Assembly (NCBI GenBank): GCA_035546295.1
Contig: DATKBT010000113.1
Span: forward strand, 1-33,880
Length of the DNA: 33,880 nt
DNA from: DATKBT01 sp035546295
Lineage (GTDB): Bacteria; Acidobacteriota; Thermoanaerobaculia; Multivoradales; Multivoraceae
Reading direction: 5' to 3'
In this document: positions 16,043-23,831 of the stretch, in pieces
Layout of the letters: every line of letters starts with the position of its first letter
Position numbering within the stretch: the stretch's first letter is position 1
The notes under the pieces: model-generated
Databases searched by the model: none
Told to the model about the DNA's origin: nothing
Seen by the model: only the letters and a program-made list of their open reading frames with translations
Made by a program: the position numbers and the translations under genes

Positions 16043-17806
16043 TCACGCTGCCGGGCGCACCAGCGTCACGTGGAGGCCGTGCCCCACGTACTCGAGATCG
16101 AGCAGCCCCGCCGGCCACAGATCCTGCGCCACCGCCTGAAACAGGCTCGGCGGCGCGAGGAGGACGCCGGCGGGCGGGTCGAGCGTCAGGAGATGCTGGC
16201 CGAGCTCGTCGAGGAGCGGCTCGAGCTCGTCGAGCGCCTCCTCGCCGCTGCCGTCCGCCGCGGCGACGACCGCCATTTGGTCGAGCAGATCCTCGACCCG
16301 GCGACGGGCCGGGTCGACGGGCGGGCGCTTGGCGAGCTCGAGGATCTGGACGAAGCCGGCGCGAACCGACCGGATCAGCTCGGCCCGCAGAGCCGGCACG
16401 TCCACGGCGCCGCCGTCGCCGCCGCCGGCGATCGCGGCCTGATCCATCGCCGGCAGCACCGACCGCAGGTAGACGCGCAGCAGATCCGCCGCCGTCTGCG
16501 GCTCGAACGCGAGCCGATCCTCTGGCTTCTGCGCGCCGTCCCCGGCACCCGCCCGCTGCGCGTACTCCCCCGCCGGCAGCAGGTCCTCGGGCGCGGTCGC
16601 GACCTCGATCATGGGCACCAGGCGGTTCTGATTGAGCGTCGAGAAGCGCGACAGCTCGCCGCGACCGTGGCGTTCGACCTGATCGACGAAGGCTTCCCAC
16701 GCCTCGGGGCCAACCATCGGCACCAGCGTGCGCGCGTTGAGCGGCACGAGCAGGCCGGCGTTGGTGGCGAGATAGCCGAGCTCGCCGCAGTAGAGCCGCC
16801 GCTCGGGAGCCTTGAACCACTGCAGCGCCTCGGCATCGCCGCCGATCGCGCGCACCATCATCGCCACGTGCTCGCGCACCGACTCGCGCGTGCTCGCCGC
16901 CATCGGGTCGCCGCTGCCGTAGCTCGAGGGGAAGCTCGCGACCGAGGAGAAGCCCAGCATCATCGTGCGCAGGTTGTCGCGAAAGGCGCGCACCTGCTCG
17001 GCGCCGAGGAAGCTCGGGTAGACCGGACGCAGGAAGATCATCGGGTAGCTGGCGGTGCCGAAACGACCGCTCTCGTAGGTCTGCGGCGCGCTCAGCGTCA
17101 CCGCCCCGGGCGCCCCGTCGCGCTCGACGCCGACCACGAGCTGCAGGTGGCTCCCCTGCAGCTTGAGCTCTTCGCGCAGCAGGAACACCGAGCGATACGG
17201 AACCTCGAGCACCCGCTGCGCGGCCCGGTGGTGCTTGACGGCGAAGCCGATCTCGCCGAGCGGGAACAGCTCGGCGACCGCCGAGTCGCCGCGCCCGAAC
17301 GGCTCTCCGGTGGCATCCGACGCGCTGTCGCCGTTGTCGTAGGGAACGATCCGCAGCTCGGATCCGATCAGGTGGCTGTCGACGGTCCAGCTCCGACCGT
17401 CGAGGATCATGCGGACCCGGAACAGGTCGGCGACCTCCTTCGGCGGCGGGCCGGTGTAGAAGATGGAGCGCATCTTCTCCAGATCCACGACCCAGCGGAC
17501 CTGCGAGCCGCCGACCTCAGGCGCCTGCGCCGGCTCCGGCTCCTGCGCCTGCTTCGGATCCCGAGCCGCGCCGGTGGCGAGCGTGCCGGCGGCGCGAGCA
17601 TCGCCAGGGTTAGTGGCAGGCGGCTCGGCAAGACCATCGCGAGGGTCGACCTCGACCGGATCGAACGAACAGGGCTGAAGGCCACCCTGCGGCGCCGGCG
17701 ACCCCGCACCGGCCGCGCTGGTGGCCGGAGCCGCGGAATCCGTACCGCGAGGCGAGCCGCTCGTGCCGCAGCCGACGAGAACGAAGACCAGCACCAACGT
17801 GGCCAT
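16043..17806 (-). CDS. Predicted lipoprotein of unknown family (587 aa)
   Basis: I do not recognise a family. The chosen ATG at 17806 gives a short lipoprotein signal MATLVLVFVLVGC with lipobox LVGC; longer upstream starts would add a low-complexity stretch made by a 9-base repeat. A Ser/Ala/Pro/Gly-rich linker follows (about residues 15-90). The body mixes beta and alpha segments, including VDSHLIGSELRIVPYDNGDS, LQLVVGVERDGAPGAV, YPMIFLRPVYPSFLGAEQVR and LLVPLNARTLVPMVGPEAWE; the C-terminal third is helical and acidic. It has the size of an outer-membrane lipoprotein. It is divergent from Fic-1 and convergent with the cyclase gene. See the note on a possible frame-shifted C-terminus. Confidence 0.7.
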   Translation of the reverse strand: MATLVLVFVLVGCGTSGSPRGTDSAAPATSAAGAGSPAPQGGLQPCSFDPVEVDPRDGLAEPPATNPGDARAAGTLATGAARDPKQAQEPEPAQAPEVGGSQVRWVVDLEKMRSIFYTGPPPKEVADLFRVRMILDGRSWTVDSHLIGSELRIVPYDNGDSASDATGEPFGRGDSAVAELFPLGEIGFAVKHHRAAQRVLEVPYRSVFLLREELKLQGSHLQLVVGVERDGAPGAVTLSAPQTYESGRFGTASYPMIFLRPVYPSFLGAEQVRAFRDNLRTMMLGFSSVASFPSSYGSGDPMAASTRESVREHVAMMVRAIGGDAEALQWFKAPERRLYCGELGYLATNAGLLVPLNARTLVPMVGPEAWEAFVDQVERHGRGELSRFSTLNQNRLVPMIEVATAPEDLLPAGEYAQRAGAGDGAQKPEDRLAFEPQTAADLLRVYLRSVLPAMDQAAIAGGGDGGAVDVPALRAELIRSVRAGFVQILELAKRPPVDPARRRVEDLLDQMAVVAAADGSGEEALDELEPLLDELGQHLLTLDPPAGVLLAPPSLFQAVAQDLWPAGLLDLEYVGHGLHVTLVRPAA

Positions 17807-17843
17807 CCGCGCCGCCAGGGTGGCGAGGTCGGACGCGGGGAGC

Positions 17844-17915
17844 GAGCCACACGAACAGGACGAACCGAACGAACCGCACGAGCCCCACGAACCGAACGAG
17901 CCGCACGAACCGGCC
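17844..17915. repeat. 9-base tandem repeat, eight units
   Basis: Eight consecutive 9-base units of the form GA(A/G)CCG(A/C)AC run from 17844 to 17915, just upstream of the lipoprotein start. Any frame through it gives a 3-residue repeat. It occupies the presumed promoter or leader region of the lipoprotein gene. Confidence 0.85.
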
Positions 17916-18508
17916 GACCCGAAGGAAGCCAAACAAGGCGACGAAGCGTGCGAGGCCACCGAAGAGCGCGCCGACGCTCGACGAAACCGAACGGGCTGCC
18001 GCGACGCGGTCGAGAGAAGCGGCGGACGCGACAGGAAAGAGGCGCGCCGAGCCCGCCGACCGGCGGGGCGGCTGTGGCGTGGTGATGCACTGGGCGCCCT
18101 CATCGCTGGCCTCGTCGCCAGCTTAGCGGCGCCGGCGAAGCTTGTCGTGAGCATCGACCTGGCGCTGTGCCGCAGGCCCGCAGGCCGCGCGCCGCCGCCC
18201 CGACCCTTCGCAGGGCGACGGGCGTAGTGGACCGCTCTCGATCCACTGGAACCACGGAGCGCATCTCAACGCGCGGTGGATCGTCGACCGGGACTCGAAC
18301 GCCGGTCTCCGAGGAGCCGGGCGAGCGAAATCCTCCCCTCTCGGATCTGTCCGCGGACGAAGCGACGAGCGACGGCGGGGACCGGCGCGAGCTCCGCCGT
18401 TCGAAGACGCAGCAATCTGCGTAACCCAGGACCTCGACTTCGCTCCGCTCCACCTGTAGGAAGGAGTGTTTCGACCTCCGATCCGCGCCTGAAGGACGAC
18501 GACCGACG
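17916..18508. other. Divergent intergenic region
   Basis: Nearly 600 bases between the repeat and the Fic-1 start without a supported gene. The only features I can point to are a 16-base inverted repeat at 18407-18422 and GAAGGA shortly before the Fic-1 ATG. Confidence 0.4.
18407..18422. promoter_or_regulatory. Perfect inverted repeat upstream of Fic-1
   Basis: ACGCAG and CTGCGT form perfect 6-base arms around CAAT, 87 bases before the Fic-1 start. It may be an operator or a small hairpin; no regulator can be assigned. Confidence 0.35.
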
Positions 18509-19753
18509 ATGGCCCGACGCACAGGCACCTACGTCAGCTCCACCGCGGGAGGCGAGGCCGTCGAGGCCTTCGTCCCGGCGGCGCTTCCTCCCGATCCGCC
18601 CGTCCACTTCGACTCCGACCTGATCGAGGCGTCCGAGCTCGCCCACCACGCCCTGGGCAGGCTCAACGGCCTCGCCGGCACGCTGCCGGATCTCGCACTC
18701 TTCCGCGACCTCTTCGTGCGCCGTGAGGCCGTCTTCTCGTCGCAGATCGAGGGCAGGCGATGTTCGCTCGGCGCGCTCCTCTTCTTCGAGCAGAACCGGG
18801 TCGCCCTCCCCGGAGTCGACCTCGACGACGTCCTCGACGTGCTGACCTGCGTCGACGCGATCGAGCACGGGCTGGCCCGCCTTCGTGAAGGCTGCCCCGC
18901 TTCGATACCGCTGCTCCGTGAGGTCCACCGGGTCCTCTTCTCCCCGCGAGCGGGGCGCTCCCGAGCGCCCGGCTCAGTTCGCACCACGCAGATCCGGTTC
19001 GACGCAAGCGTCGGCGGAAGGTCCGGCGCAGGCGTCGGCGGAAGGGTCGACGCAGGCGTCGGCGGAGTCGTTGGCAAAAGGGTGCGCGGAAGCGGAGCCG
19101 GCCTCGCCCCGTTCGTGCCACCGCCGCCCGACCACCTCGCGGGGCTCCTGAGCGACCTCGAGCGCTTCCTCCAGTCCGGCTCGCGGCGCACCTCGTCGCT
19201 CACCAAGGCCGCGCTCGCCCACGCCCAGTTCGAGACGATCCACCCGTTCGTCGACGGCAACGGACGCGTCGGCCGCCTGCTCATCATCCTCATCCTCAGT
19301 GCCGACGGCCTGCTCGGCGAGCCGCTCCTCGATCTGAGCCTGTTCTTCCGCCGGCGGCGGCGCGAGTACTACCAGCGGCTCGACCGGGTCCGCACCCACG
19401 GCGACTGGGAGGGTTGGCTCGTCTTCTTCTTCGAGGGAGTCAGGGAGGCCGCGACCGGCGCCGTGGCGTTGGCGGGAGCGATCCTCCAGGAGCTCGAACG
19501 CGACCGCCGGTCGATCGCCGTGCTGAAGCGAGCGTCGAGCTCGTGCCTCCAGCTCCACCGGTACCTCCTGCGCCGGCCCGTGACCACCATCCGCTCGGCG
19601 GCCAGGGAAGTCCCCCTCACCCGCCCGACGATCGCCGCCGCGCTGCGTCGGCTCGAAGCCCTGGGCATCGTCGAAGAGATCACGGGCATGCGGCGGCACA
19701 AGACCTACTGCTACCGCCGCTACCTCGAGCTGCTGTCCCGAGACGATCCATGA
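18509..19753 (+). CDS. Fic-domain protein 1 (class II-type AMP transferase)
   Basis: Fic proteins usually transfer AMP from ATP to target hydroxyl groups. The 414-residue protein has an N-terminal helical Fic_N-like region, an inhibitory motif FSSQIEG (S77-x3-E81-G82), the catalytic HPFVDGNGRVGR motif (His245, Asp249, Asn251, Arg256), and a C-terminal winged-helix-like part (TTIRSAAREVPLTRPTIAAA, ALRRLEALGIVEEITG). All active-site residues are present and the inhibitory helix is in cis, as in class II Fic. It carries an extra 28 residues (~162-198, G/V/R-rich) made by a 24-base repeat; the paralogue at 25289 lacks them. Upstream GAAGGA supports the ATG. Confidence 0.92.
   Translation: MARRTGTYVSSTAGGEAVEAFVPAALPPDPPVHFDSDLIEASELAHHALGRLNGLAGTLPDLALFRDLFVRREAVFSSQIEGRRCSLGALLFFEQNRVALPGVDLDDVLDVLTCVDAIEHGLARLREGCPASIPLLREVHRVLFSPRAGRSRAPGSVRTTQIRFDASVGGRSGAGVGGRVDAGVGGVVGKRVRGSGAGLAPFVPPPPDHLAGLLSDLERFLQSGSRRTSSLTKAALAHAQFETIHPFVDGNGRVGRLLIILILSADGLLGEPLLDLSLFFRRRRREYYQRLDRVRTHGDWEGWLVFFFEGVREAATGAVALAGAILQELERDRRSIAVLKRASSSCLQLHRYLLRRPVTTIRSAAREVPLTRPTIAAALRRLEALGIVEEITGMRRHKTYCYRRYLELLSRDDP
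19000..19071. repeat. Three-unit 24-base repeat inside Fic-1
   Basis: Units start at 19000, 19024 and 19048 and share CG(A/G)CGCA(A/G)GCGTCGGCGG; they encode D-A-S/G-V-G-G-R blocks. The array sits in a surface loop before FVPPPP, where the paralogue has only SQNWVGGSRPGNAH. Confidence 0.88.
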
Positions 19754-20016
19754 TCGGGGCGACGCGCGCGGCATCCGGCGATCCGTAGACGAAGCGCCTC
19801 GAAGGCAGACGGACGGCGGGTCTCTTGCCGCTCAGCCCGGCGACCGAGCCAGACCGCCCAACGCTCGCGATCGTTCAGCGGAGGCGCCCGACGATCAGGC
19901 GCCTGACGATCCGAAGCTCGACGATCGCTGACGATCGGACACCTGACGATCGCGCACTGACGATCGCCCCGGGGTCCTACCGGGCCGCGCCGCGCTCTTG
20001 CTCGCCGCCCGCCGAC
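19754..20016. other. Intergenic region with spaced GACGATC repeats
   Basis: The space between Fic-1 and the 59-residue gene (convergent) holds the repeat array at 19890-19965 and no supported gene. Confidence 0.5.
19890..19965. repeat. Six spaced copies of GACGATC
   Basis: GACGATC occurs at 19890, 19905, 19920, 19930, 19945 and 19959, with spacings of 15, 15, 10, 15 and 14 bases. Most copies extend to TGACGATCG. The intervening bases are not conserved. It could be an eroded 15-base minisatellite or a set of binding sites; too short and irregular for CRISPR. Confidence 0.75.
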
Positions 20017-20196
20017 TCAGCCCGACGCGCCGCCCCCGACCTTCGCCTCGAGAGCCGCCAGGCGCCGCTCCAACTCCTGGAGCATGTGCAGGATCAGCAC
20101 GTGGGTCTTCTTCGCGTCGATTCCGACCGGACTGTCGTCGCTCGCGATCATCGATTCGATCTCGCGGTACCGGTTCTCTGAGATCTCGATTCCCAT
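20017..20196 (-). CDS. Small conserved-looking protein (59 aa)
   Basis: The ATG at 20196 follows AAGGAG at ideal distance and opens MGIEISENRYREIESMIASD, then DSPVGIDAKKTHVLILHMLQ and a heptad-rich ELERRLAALEAKVGG tail. The SPVGIDAKKTHVLIL core followed by a short coiled coil looks like a real small protein seen in various bacteria, but I cannot assign a function. The predicted structure is helical with an oligomerising C-terminus. Upstream lies a cluster of direct repeats (20230-20286) that may regulate it. Confidence 0.6.
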   Translation of the reverse strand: MGIEISENRYREIESMIASDDSPVGIDAKKTHVLILHMLQELERRLAALEAKVGGGASG

Positions 20197-20229
20197 CGGA
20201 GTCCGCTCCTTTCTCGACCACCACCTTGA

Positions 20230-20286
20230 ACAGGCCAACTTCTCGACAGGCCAATGACTTTCGACAAGCCAAGTTCTAGACAGGCA
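20230..20286. repeat. Direct repeats upstream of the 59-aa gene
   Basis: Three 16-18-base units beginning ACAGGCCAA or ACAAGCCAA (20230, 20246, 20264) and a partial fourth (20280) lie directly upstream of the 59-residue gene. The segment is less GC-rich than its surroundings. The arrangement suggests operator sites or a decayed minisatellite. Confidence 0.65.
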
Positions 20287-20453
20287 CGCCGAGCCGGTCG
20301 AGCCTACGGCTAACCGCGAGTCCCCGCCACCATCGACGAAAGCCCCTCTGATTCCTGCCGAGAGAGCCGTTGTTCGTTGACGAATCGAGTGCGCTCGGAT
20401 ACCGTCAAGATCGTCAGTTCGACCCGACGAACCCCGCGAAGGAGCCTTCCACG

Positions 20454-21212
20454 TTGAACCACACCATCGGCAAGGCCCCGACGTTCGATCCGTCGGATCC
20501 GTCGCCGCTCCATGCCGCGCTCCAGGAGCTCGAATCCCTCCTCTCGGGGGTCGCGATCCTGCACCCCGAGAGCAGCGTCGACCCGGACACCGGCCGCGCT
20601 CGAAGGAGCGCGAACGCAGACGACGAGCGAGCCGACACCGGGCTCGCCGAGCGCCTCCTCGACGTCGCCGCCGGCCTCGCCTCGCTGCATCCGGGCCTGC
20701 ACCACAAACGGCTCCTGGTGCGCTCGCTGCTCGCCTGGGAGGCCGCGGGCGGCTCCGTCGCCGTCGCGCTCCGGGGCGAGCCGCGCGCCGTCCTCAGCGC
20801 CGAGGACCTCACCAGTGAGCGCGAAGCACGCCTGCGCGGCGAATCGATCGCACGGATCTGGGAGGAGGAGATGCTCGAGCCCTCCGCCGCGGCTGTCGCC
20901 CTCGGCACCAAGGCGACCAACCGCCAGCGCATCGCCGACCTCCGCCAGCGCTCCACCCTCCTCGGCCTGCGCCACGGGCGCGGCTACGTCTTCCCCGCCT
21001 TCCAGTTCGACCTCCCCAAGCGCCGCATCCGCCCGGAGGTCGAAGCCGTCAACCAGGCGTTCGACGCGGCGACCGACCCCTGGGGCGTGGCGTCGTGGTG
21101 GATCTCGCCCAACGGCCGCCTCGGCGGCGATCGCCCGATGGACCTCGTCGGCACGGACCGCAGCCACGAGATCGTGAGCGCGGCAGACGCCCTCCTCGAG
21201 CCGATCGGCTGA
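20454..21212 (+). CDS. Xre/MbcA/ParS-type antitoxin-like DNA-binding protein, no RES partner
   Basis: A 252-residue protein. The C-terminal ~100 residues resemble the Xre/MbcA/ParS antitoxin arrangement: a helix-turn-helix-like stretch (AAAVALGTKATNRQRIADLR), the strand pair GYVFPAFQFD, and a toxin-binding segment with PWGVASWWISPNGRLGGDRP then MDLVGTDR. The N-terminal ~120 residues match nothing I know. TTG at 20454 is chosen because GAAGGAG precedes it; an upstream TTG at 20370 is possible. Such antitoxins normally sit next to a RES-domain toxin, but the following 370 bases hold no gene. It may regulate elsewhere or be an orphan antitoxin. Confidence 0.7.
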   Translation: MNHTIGKAPTFDPSDPSPLHAALQELESLLSGVAILHPESSVDPDTGRARRSANADDERADTGLAERLLDVAAGLASLHPGLHHKRLLVRSLLAWEAAGGSVAVALRGEPRAVLSAEDLTSEREARLRGESIARIWEEEMLEPSAAAVALGTKATNRQRIADLRQRSTLLGLRHGRGYVFPAFQFDLPKRRIRPEVEAVNQAFDAATDPWGVASWWISPNGRLGGDRPMDLVGTDRSHEIVSAADALLEPIG

Positions 21213-21586
21213 AGGCGCGCGAGCCGACGCGTCACCGCGACGGCACTCGTCTTGGACGATGCTTGGACGATGCTCCGCCGAGCGCGACGGCCGCGATGCG
21301 ACTCCCTTCTTCCGCCGACGCAGCCCCGGAGGCGCGAGAGCGCGAGATCGGCGCTCACCGTCGGAGCCGCGGTGGCCTCGCTCGCGGCCGGGAAAGGCGC
21401 GCGTCGAGCGCGAACGCCGATCGTAACCAGTCTAGCGATCTGTTGTAGCATTTCTCTGAAAACACGTTTACGCGGAGGACCACGCGCCGGCGGTCGACTG
21501 ACGAAAAAAACAAGCCGAATCGATCCTGAAGAACGACCGACCCTCCGCGTTCATCGCCGGCGGCGGACGCCGGAAGGAGGATCCCA
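21213..21586. other. Intergenic region before the tyrosinase
   Basis: No gene is supported here. An AT-richer segment at about 21430-21475 may hold the tyrosinase promoter. A GAAGGAGG lies just upstream of the 21587 start. Confidence 0.4.
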
Positions 21587-23020
21587 ATGGACAAGCTCTT
21601 CGCGGTTGCGGGTGAATCGGATCGCCGGGTGTTCATCAAGGGGCTCGGCTGGGTCGGGATCGGGGTGCTGTTGAGCACGATGGGGGGCTGCGAAGCGTGC
21701 CGTGAGGCGATCGAGAACCGTCCCGTGCGCCGGCGGCTGCGGACGGGATCTCCCGAAGTCGATGCCGACGTCGCGACCTACCGCGACGCCGTGGCGCAGA
21801 TGAAGGCGCTACCGGCGAGCGACCCGAGGAGCTTTGCCGCCCAGGCGGCCATTCACGGGACGGTGTCCGGCGGTTTCAACTTCTGCCAGCACGGCAGCGA
21901 CCACTTCTTCTCTTGGCATCGCGCCTACCTGCGGTTCTTCGAGCTGATCTGTCAGTCGCTCACTGGCAACAGCGACTTCGGTCTGCCCTATTGGAACTGG
22001 AACCAGGACAATGCGCTCACAGCGGCCTTCACCGATCCCACGAGCCCGCTCTTCCATCCGCGGGTGAACACCTCGCTCGCGGGCAACTTCGCGGTGTCCG
22101 ACACCAACCTCGACACCATCTTCGGCGACGGCAACTTCCTCACCTTCAGCTCTCAGCTCGAGGGCTCACCTCACAACACCGTTCACGTCGTCATCGGCGC
22201 CGACATGGCGAGCGGCGGCTCGCCGCTCGATCCGATCTTCTGGGCCCACCACTGCATGGCGGACTACTGCTGGGCCAAGTGGAACATCGAGCTGGGCAAT
22301 GACAACACCAACGATTCAGCGTGGAACGACACCTCGTGGAGCCACTTCGTCGATGGCGACGGCAACCCGACGGAAATCACCGCGGCGCTGACGACGGTGA
22401 TGCCGCTGCTCGCGTACCGGTACGAGCCGAGCGCGGTCGGAAGCTCCCCAGCGGCGATGATCACCGAGAGCATGCAGGAGCTGCGGACGCTCGAGGAGCG
22501 CATCCGCCGCGGCGCCGACGTCAGGTTCGACGTCGAGCGAAGGCTCCGTCTGGCAGAGACCGCGCAGTTCCCGCTGGCGGCGCCCTTTTCGTCCCGCCCG
22601 GAGATCGTCGCCGGGGAGCTGGCCCAGATCCTCGACGAGCCGACGACCCCGGAGATGGTGTTCGTCGCCATCGACTATGCACGCCTGCCGTCCGCGAACG
22701 ACTTCTTCGTGCGCGTCTTCCTCAACCTGCCCGAGGCCAGCCGCGCGACGCCGACCGACGACCCGCACTTCGCCGGGAGCTTCGCCTTCTTCGGGACGCA
22801 CCGCGACGCCGACGAGCACCAGCACAAGACCGATTTCCTGGTCAACGTGACCGATACACTTCGGAGGCTGCGCTCGGCCGACAGCCTCGGCGACCAGGTG
22901 CCGATCACCGTGCAGCTGGTGGCCGTCCCGGTGGCCGGCGAGCTCGGTCCCGAGCGCGGAGAGCTGATGATGGAGCGGGTGGACTTGATCGTGACCCCCT
23001 TGATCACCGCGAGCCCGTGA
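21587..23020 (+). CDS. Tyrosinase/polyphenol oxidase, Tat-exported lipoprotein
   Basis: A 477-residue type 3 copper oxidase that should oxidise phenols to quinones. CuA ligands: His90, His102 (FCQHG, with C100 nearby) and His111 (FFSWHRAYLRFFE). CuB ligands: His196 and His200 (HNTVH) and a His at 221-222 (DPIFWAHHCMADYCWAKW). The C-terminal beta-sandwich (~380-470, VRVFLNLPEAS, GSFAFFGTHRDADEHQHK) resembles the capping domain of polyphenol oxidases. The N-terminus has a twin-arginine motif (DRRVFIK) followed by a hydrophobic stretch and a lipobox-like MGGC (C35), suggesting Tat export and lipid anchoring. The next gene overlaps by 4 bases. Confidence 0.93.
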   Translation: MDKLFAVAGESDRRVFIKGLGWVGIGVLLSTMGGCEACREAIENRPVRRRLRTGSPEVDADVATYRDAVAQMKALPASDPRSFAAQAAIHGTVSGGFNFCQHGSDHFFSWHRAYLRFFELICQSLTGNSDFGLPYWNWNQDNALTAAFTDPTSPLFHPRVNTSLAGNFAVSDTNLDTIFGDGNFLTFSSQLEGSPHNTVHVVIGADMASGGSPLDPIFWAHHCMADYCWAKWNIELGNDNTNDSAWNDTSWSHFVDGDGNPTEITAALTTVMPLLAYRYEPSAVGSSPAAMITESMQELRTLEERIRRGADVRFDVERRLRLAETAQFPLAAPFSSRPEIVAGELAQILDEPTTPEMVFVAIDYARLPSANDFFVRVFLNLPEASRATPTDDPHFAGSFAFFGTHRDADEHQHKTDFLVNVTDTLRRLRSADSLGDQVPITVQLVAVPVAGELGPERGELMMERVDLIVTPLITASP

Positions 23021-23550
23021 GCCGCGCGCGTTCCATTCGAGGGCGCGCTCGCCGGGCGGTGCTTCAGGCCCTCTGTGTCTCGCTGGCCTCGAGCGGCGCC
23101 GCCACGACCTCCGCCTGCCAGCGGCCGTCGACGCCGGTCTCGCAGAGCCCGGCAGCCGACGACGACTCCGAAGCGGAGGCGGAACAGAGCCGCCGCGCCG
23201 CCTACGTCCTGTCCGCCGAAGCGCCGACCGTCGAAGCGGAGGCGGGGGTCGCGCTCGACGATCGGGGGGAGGCGCGGTTCCTGTCGATCGAGGTCGTGGA
23301 CGTGGAGAACCCCGAGCTCGCCCCGGTCCAGATCGAGGTGCGATACCAGAGCCCCGAAGGGGGTGCGCCGCGGATCCTCGGCACCTTCTCGCTGTTTCCG
23401 CCGGACAACCCCGGTGAGTTCCTGGTGGCCACGGCAGGCGGCGTGGAGGAGGGCGGGACCCTCGTCCTGTCCCTGGTCGAGCCGCCCGGGAACGAGCTCC
23501 CGTCCTCGCTTCGTGTCGAGCTGGCCGAGCTCCGCCTCGAGGACGAGTGA
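23017..23550 (+). CDS. Small lipoprotein partner of tyrosinase (unknown family)
   Basis: The GTG at 23017 overlaps the tyrosinase stop (GTGA), giving a 177-residue protein that must be translationally coupled. It has a basic N-terminus, a hydrophobic stretch and a lipobox-like TSAC (C34), then an acidic linker and a beta-rich domain: ARFLSIEVVDVENPELAPVQ, IEVRYQSPEG, ILGTFSLFPPDNPGEFLVAT and LVLSLVEPPG. The V-x-V...G-x-F-x-x-F pattern parallels the C-terminal sandwich of the tyrosinase, so it may be a duplicated capping or copper-loading partner. That role is an inference; it does not resemble Streptomyces MelC1. Confidence 0.7.
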   Translation: MSRARSIRGRARRAVLQALCVSLASSGAATTSACQRPSTPVSQSPAADDDSEAEAEQSRRAAYVLSAEAPTVEAEAGVALDDRGEARFLSIEVVDVENPELAPVQIEVRYQSPEGGAPRILGTFSLFPPDNPGEFLVATAGGVEEGGTLVLSLVEPPGNELPSSLRVELAELRLEDE

Positions 23551-23791
23551 ACGAGCTCGCGATCACGATCGTTCTGTAGCGCTCGCTGCGGCAGGTACAG
23601 GTCCACGGCCACGTCGAGCCGCAAACAAGAAGGCGGTGCCGACGCTCGAGGGATCCTTGCCCGGCGCCTCAGCGGACCGGCGAGGAGGCTATTCGACGCC
23701 GGGCCTCGTCTCGAGAAAAACGACTGACGCCTGTCGCGCCGCGAAGCAGCTTTGCCCTCCACGAGTGAGCGGCTCCCCGAGAATTGCGAGA
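23551..23791. other. Intergenic region after the tyrosinase operon
   Basis: About 240 bases with no supported gene and no clear terminator hairpin. Composition is slightly lower in GC near the right end, where the next promoter begins. Confidence 0.4.
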
Positions 23792-23827
23792 TTGTTAGCC
23801 ATCCACGCCATGAATGATTATCATTCA
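23792..23827 (+). promoter_or_regulatory. Promoter with palindromic operator before COG1373-type ATPase 1
   Basis: TTGTTA (23792-23797) and GATTAT (23816-23821) are spaced 18 bases apart. The -10 lies inside the perfect palindrome TGAATGAT-T-ATCATTCA (23811-23827). A transcript starting ~7 bases after the -10 would begin at about 23828, four bases before the ATG at 23832, and no Shine-Dalgarno sequence is present. A repressor bound here would block transcription. Promoter assignment is by eye. Confidence 0.5.
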
Positions 23828-23831
23828 CGTC

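Noticed and set aside
18270..18330. tRNA-like antisense sequence (CCGGGACTCGAAC) before Fic-1
   Set aside because: The T-arm stem has two mismatches and no acceptor or anticodon arm can be folded around it; at best a decayed fragment.
19890..19965. Possible CRISPR array from the spaced GACGATC copies
   Set aside because: Repeats are only 7-9 bases, spacers 3-8 bases, and no cas gene is present.
23811..23827. Fur box at the ATPase 1 promoter
   Set aside because: The core AATGAT-T-ATCATT is similar to Fur sites, but the gene has no iron link and a local repressor fits equally well, so no regulator is named.
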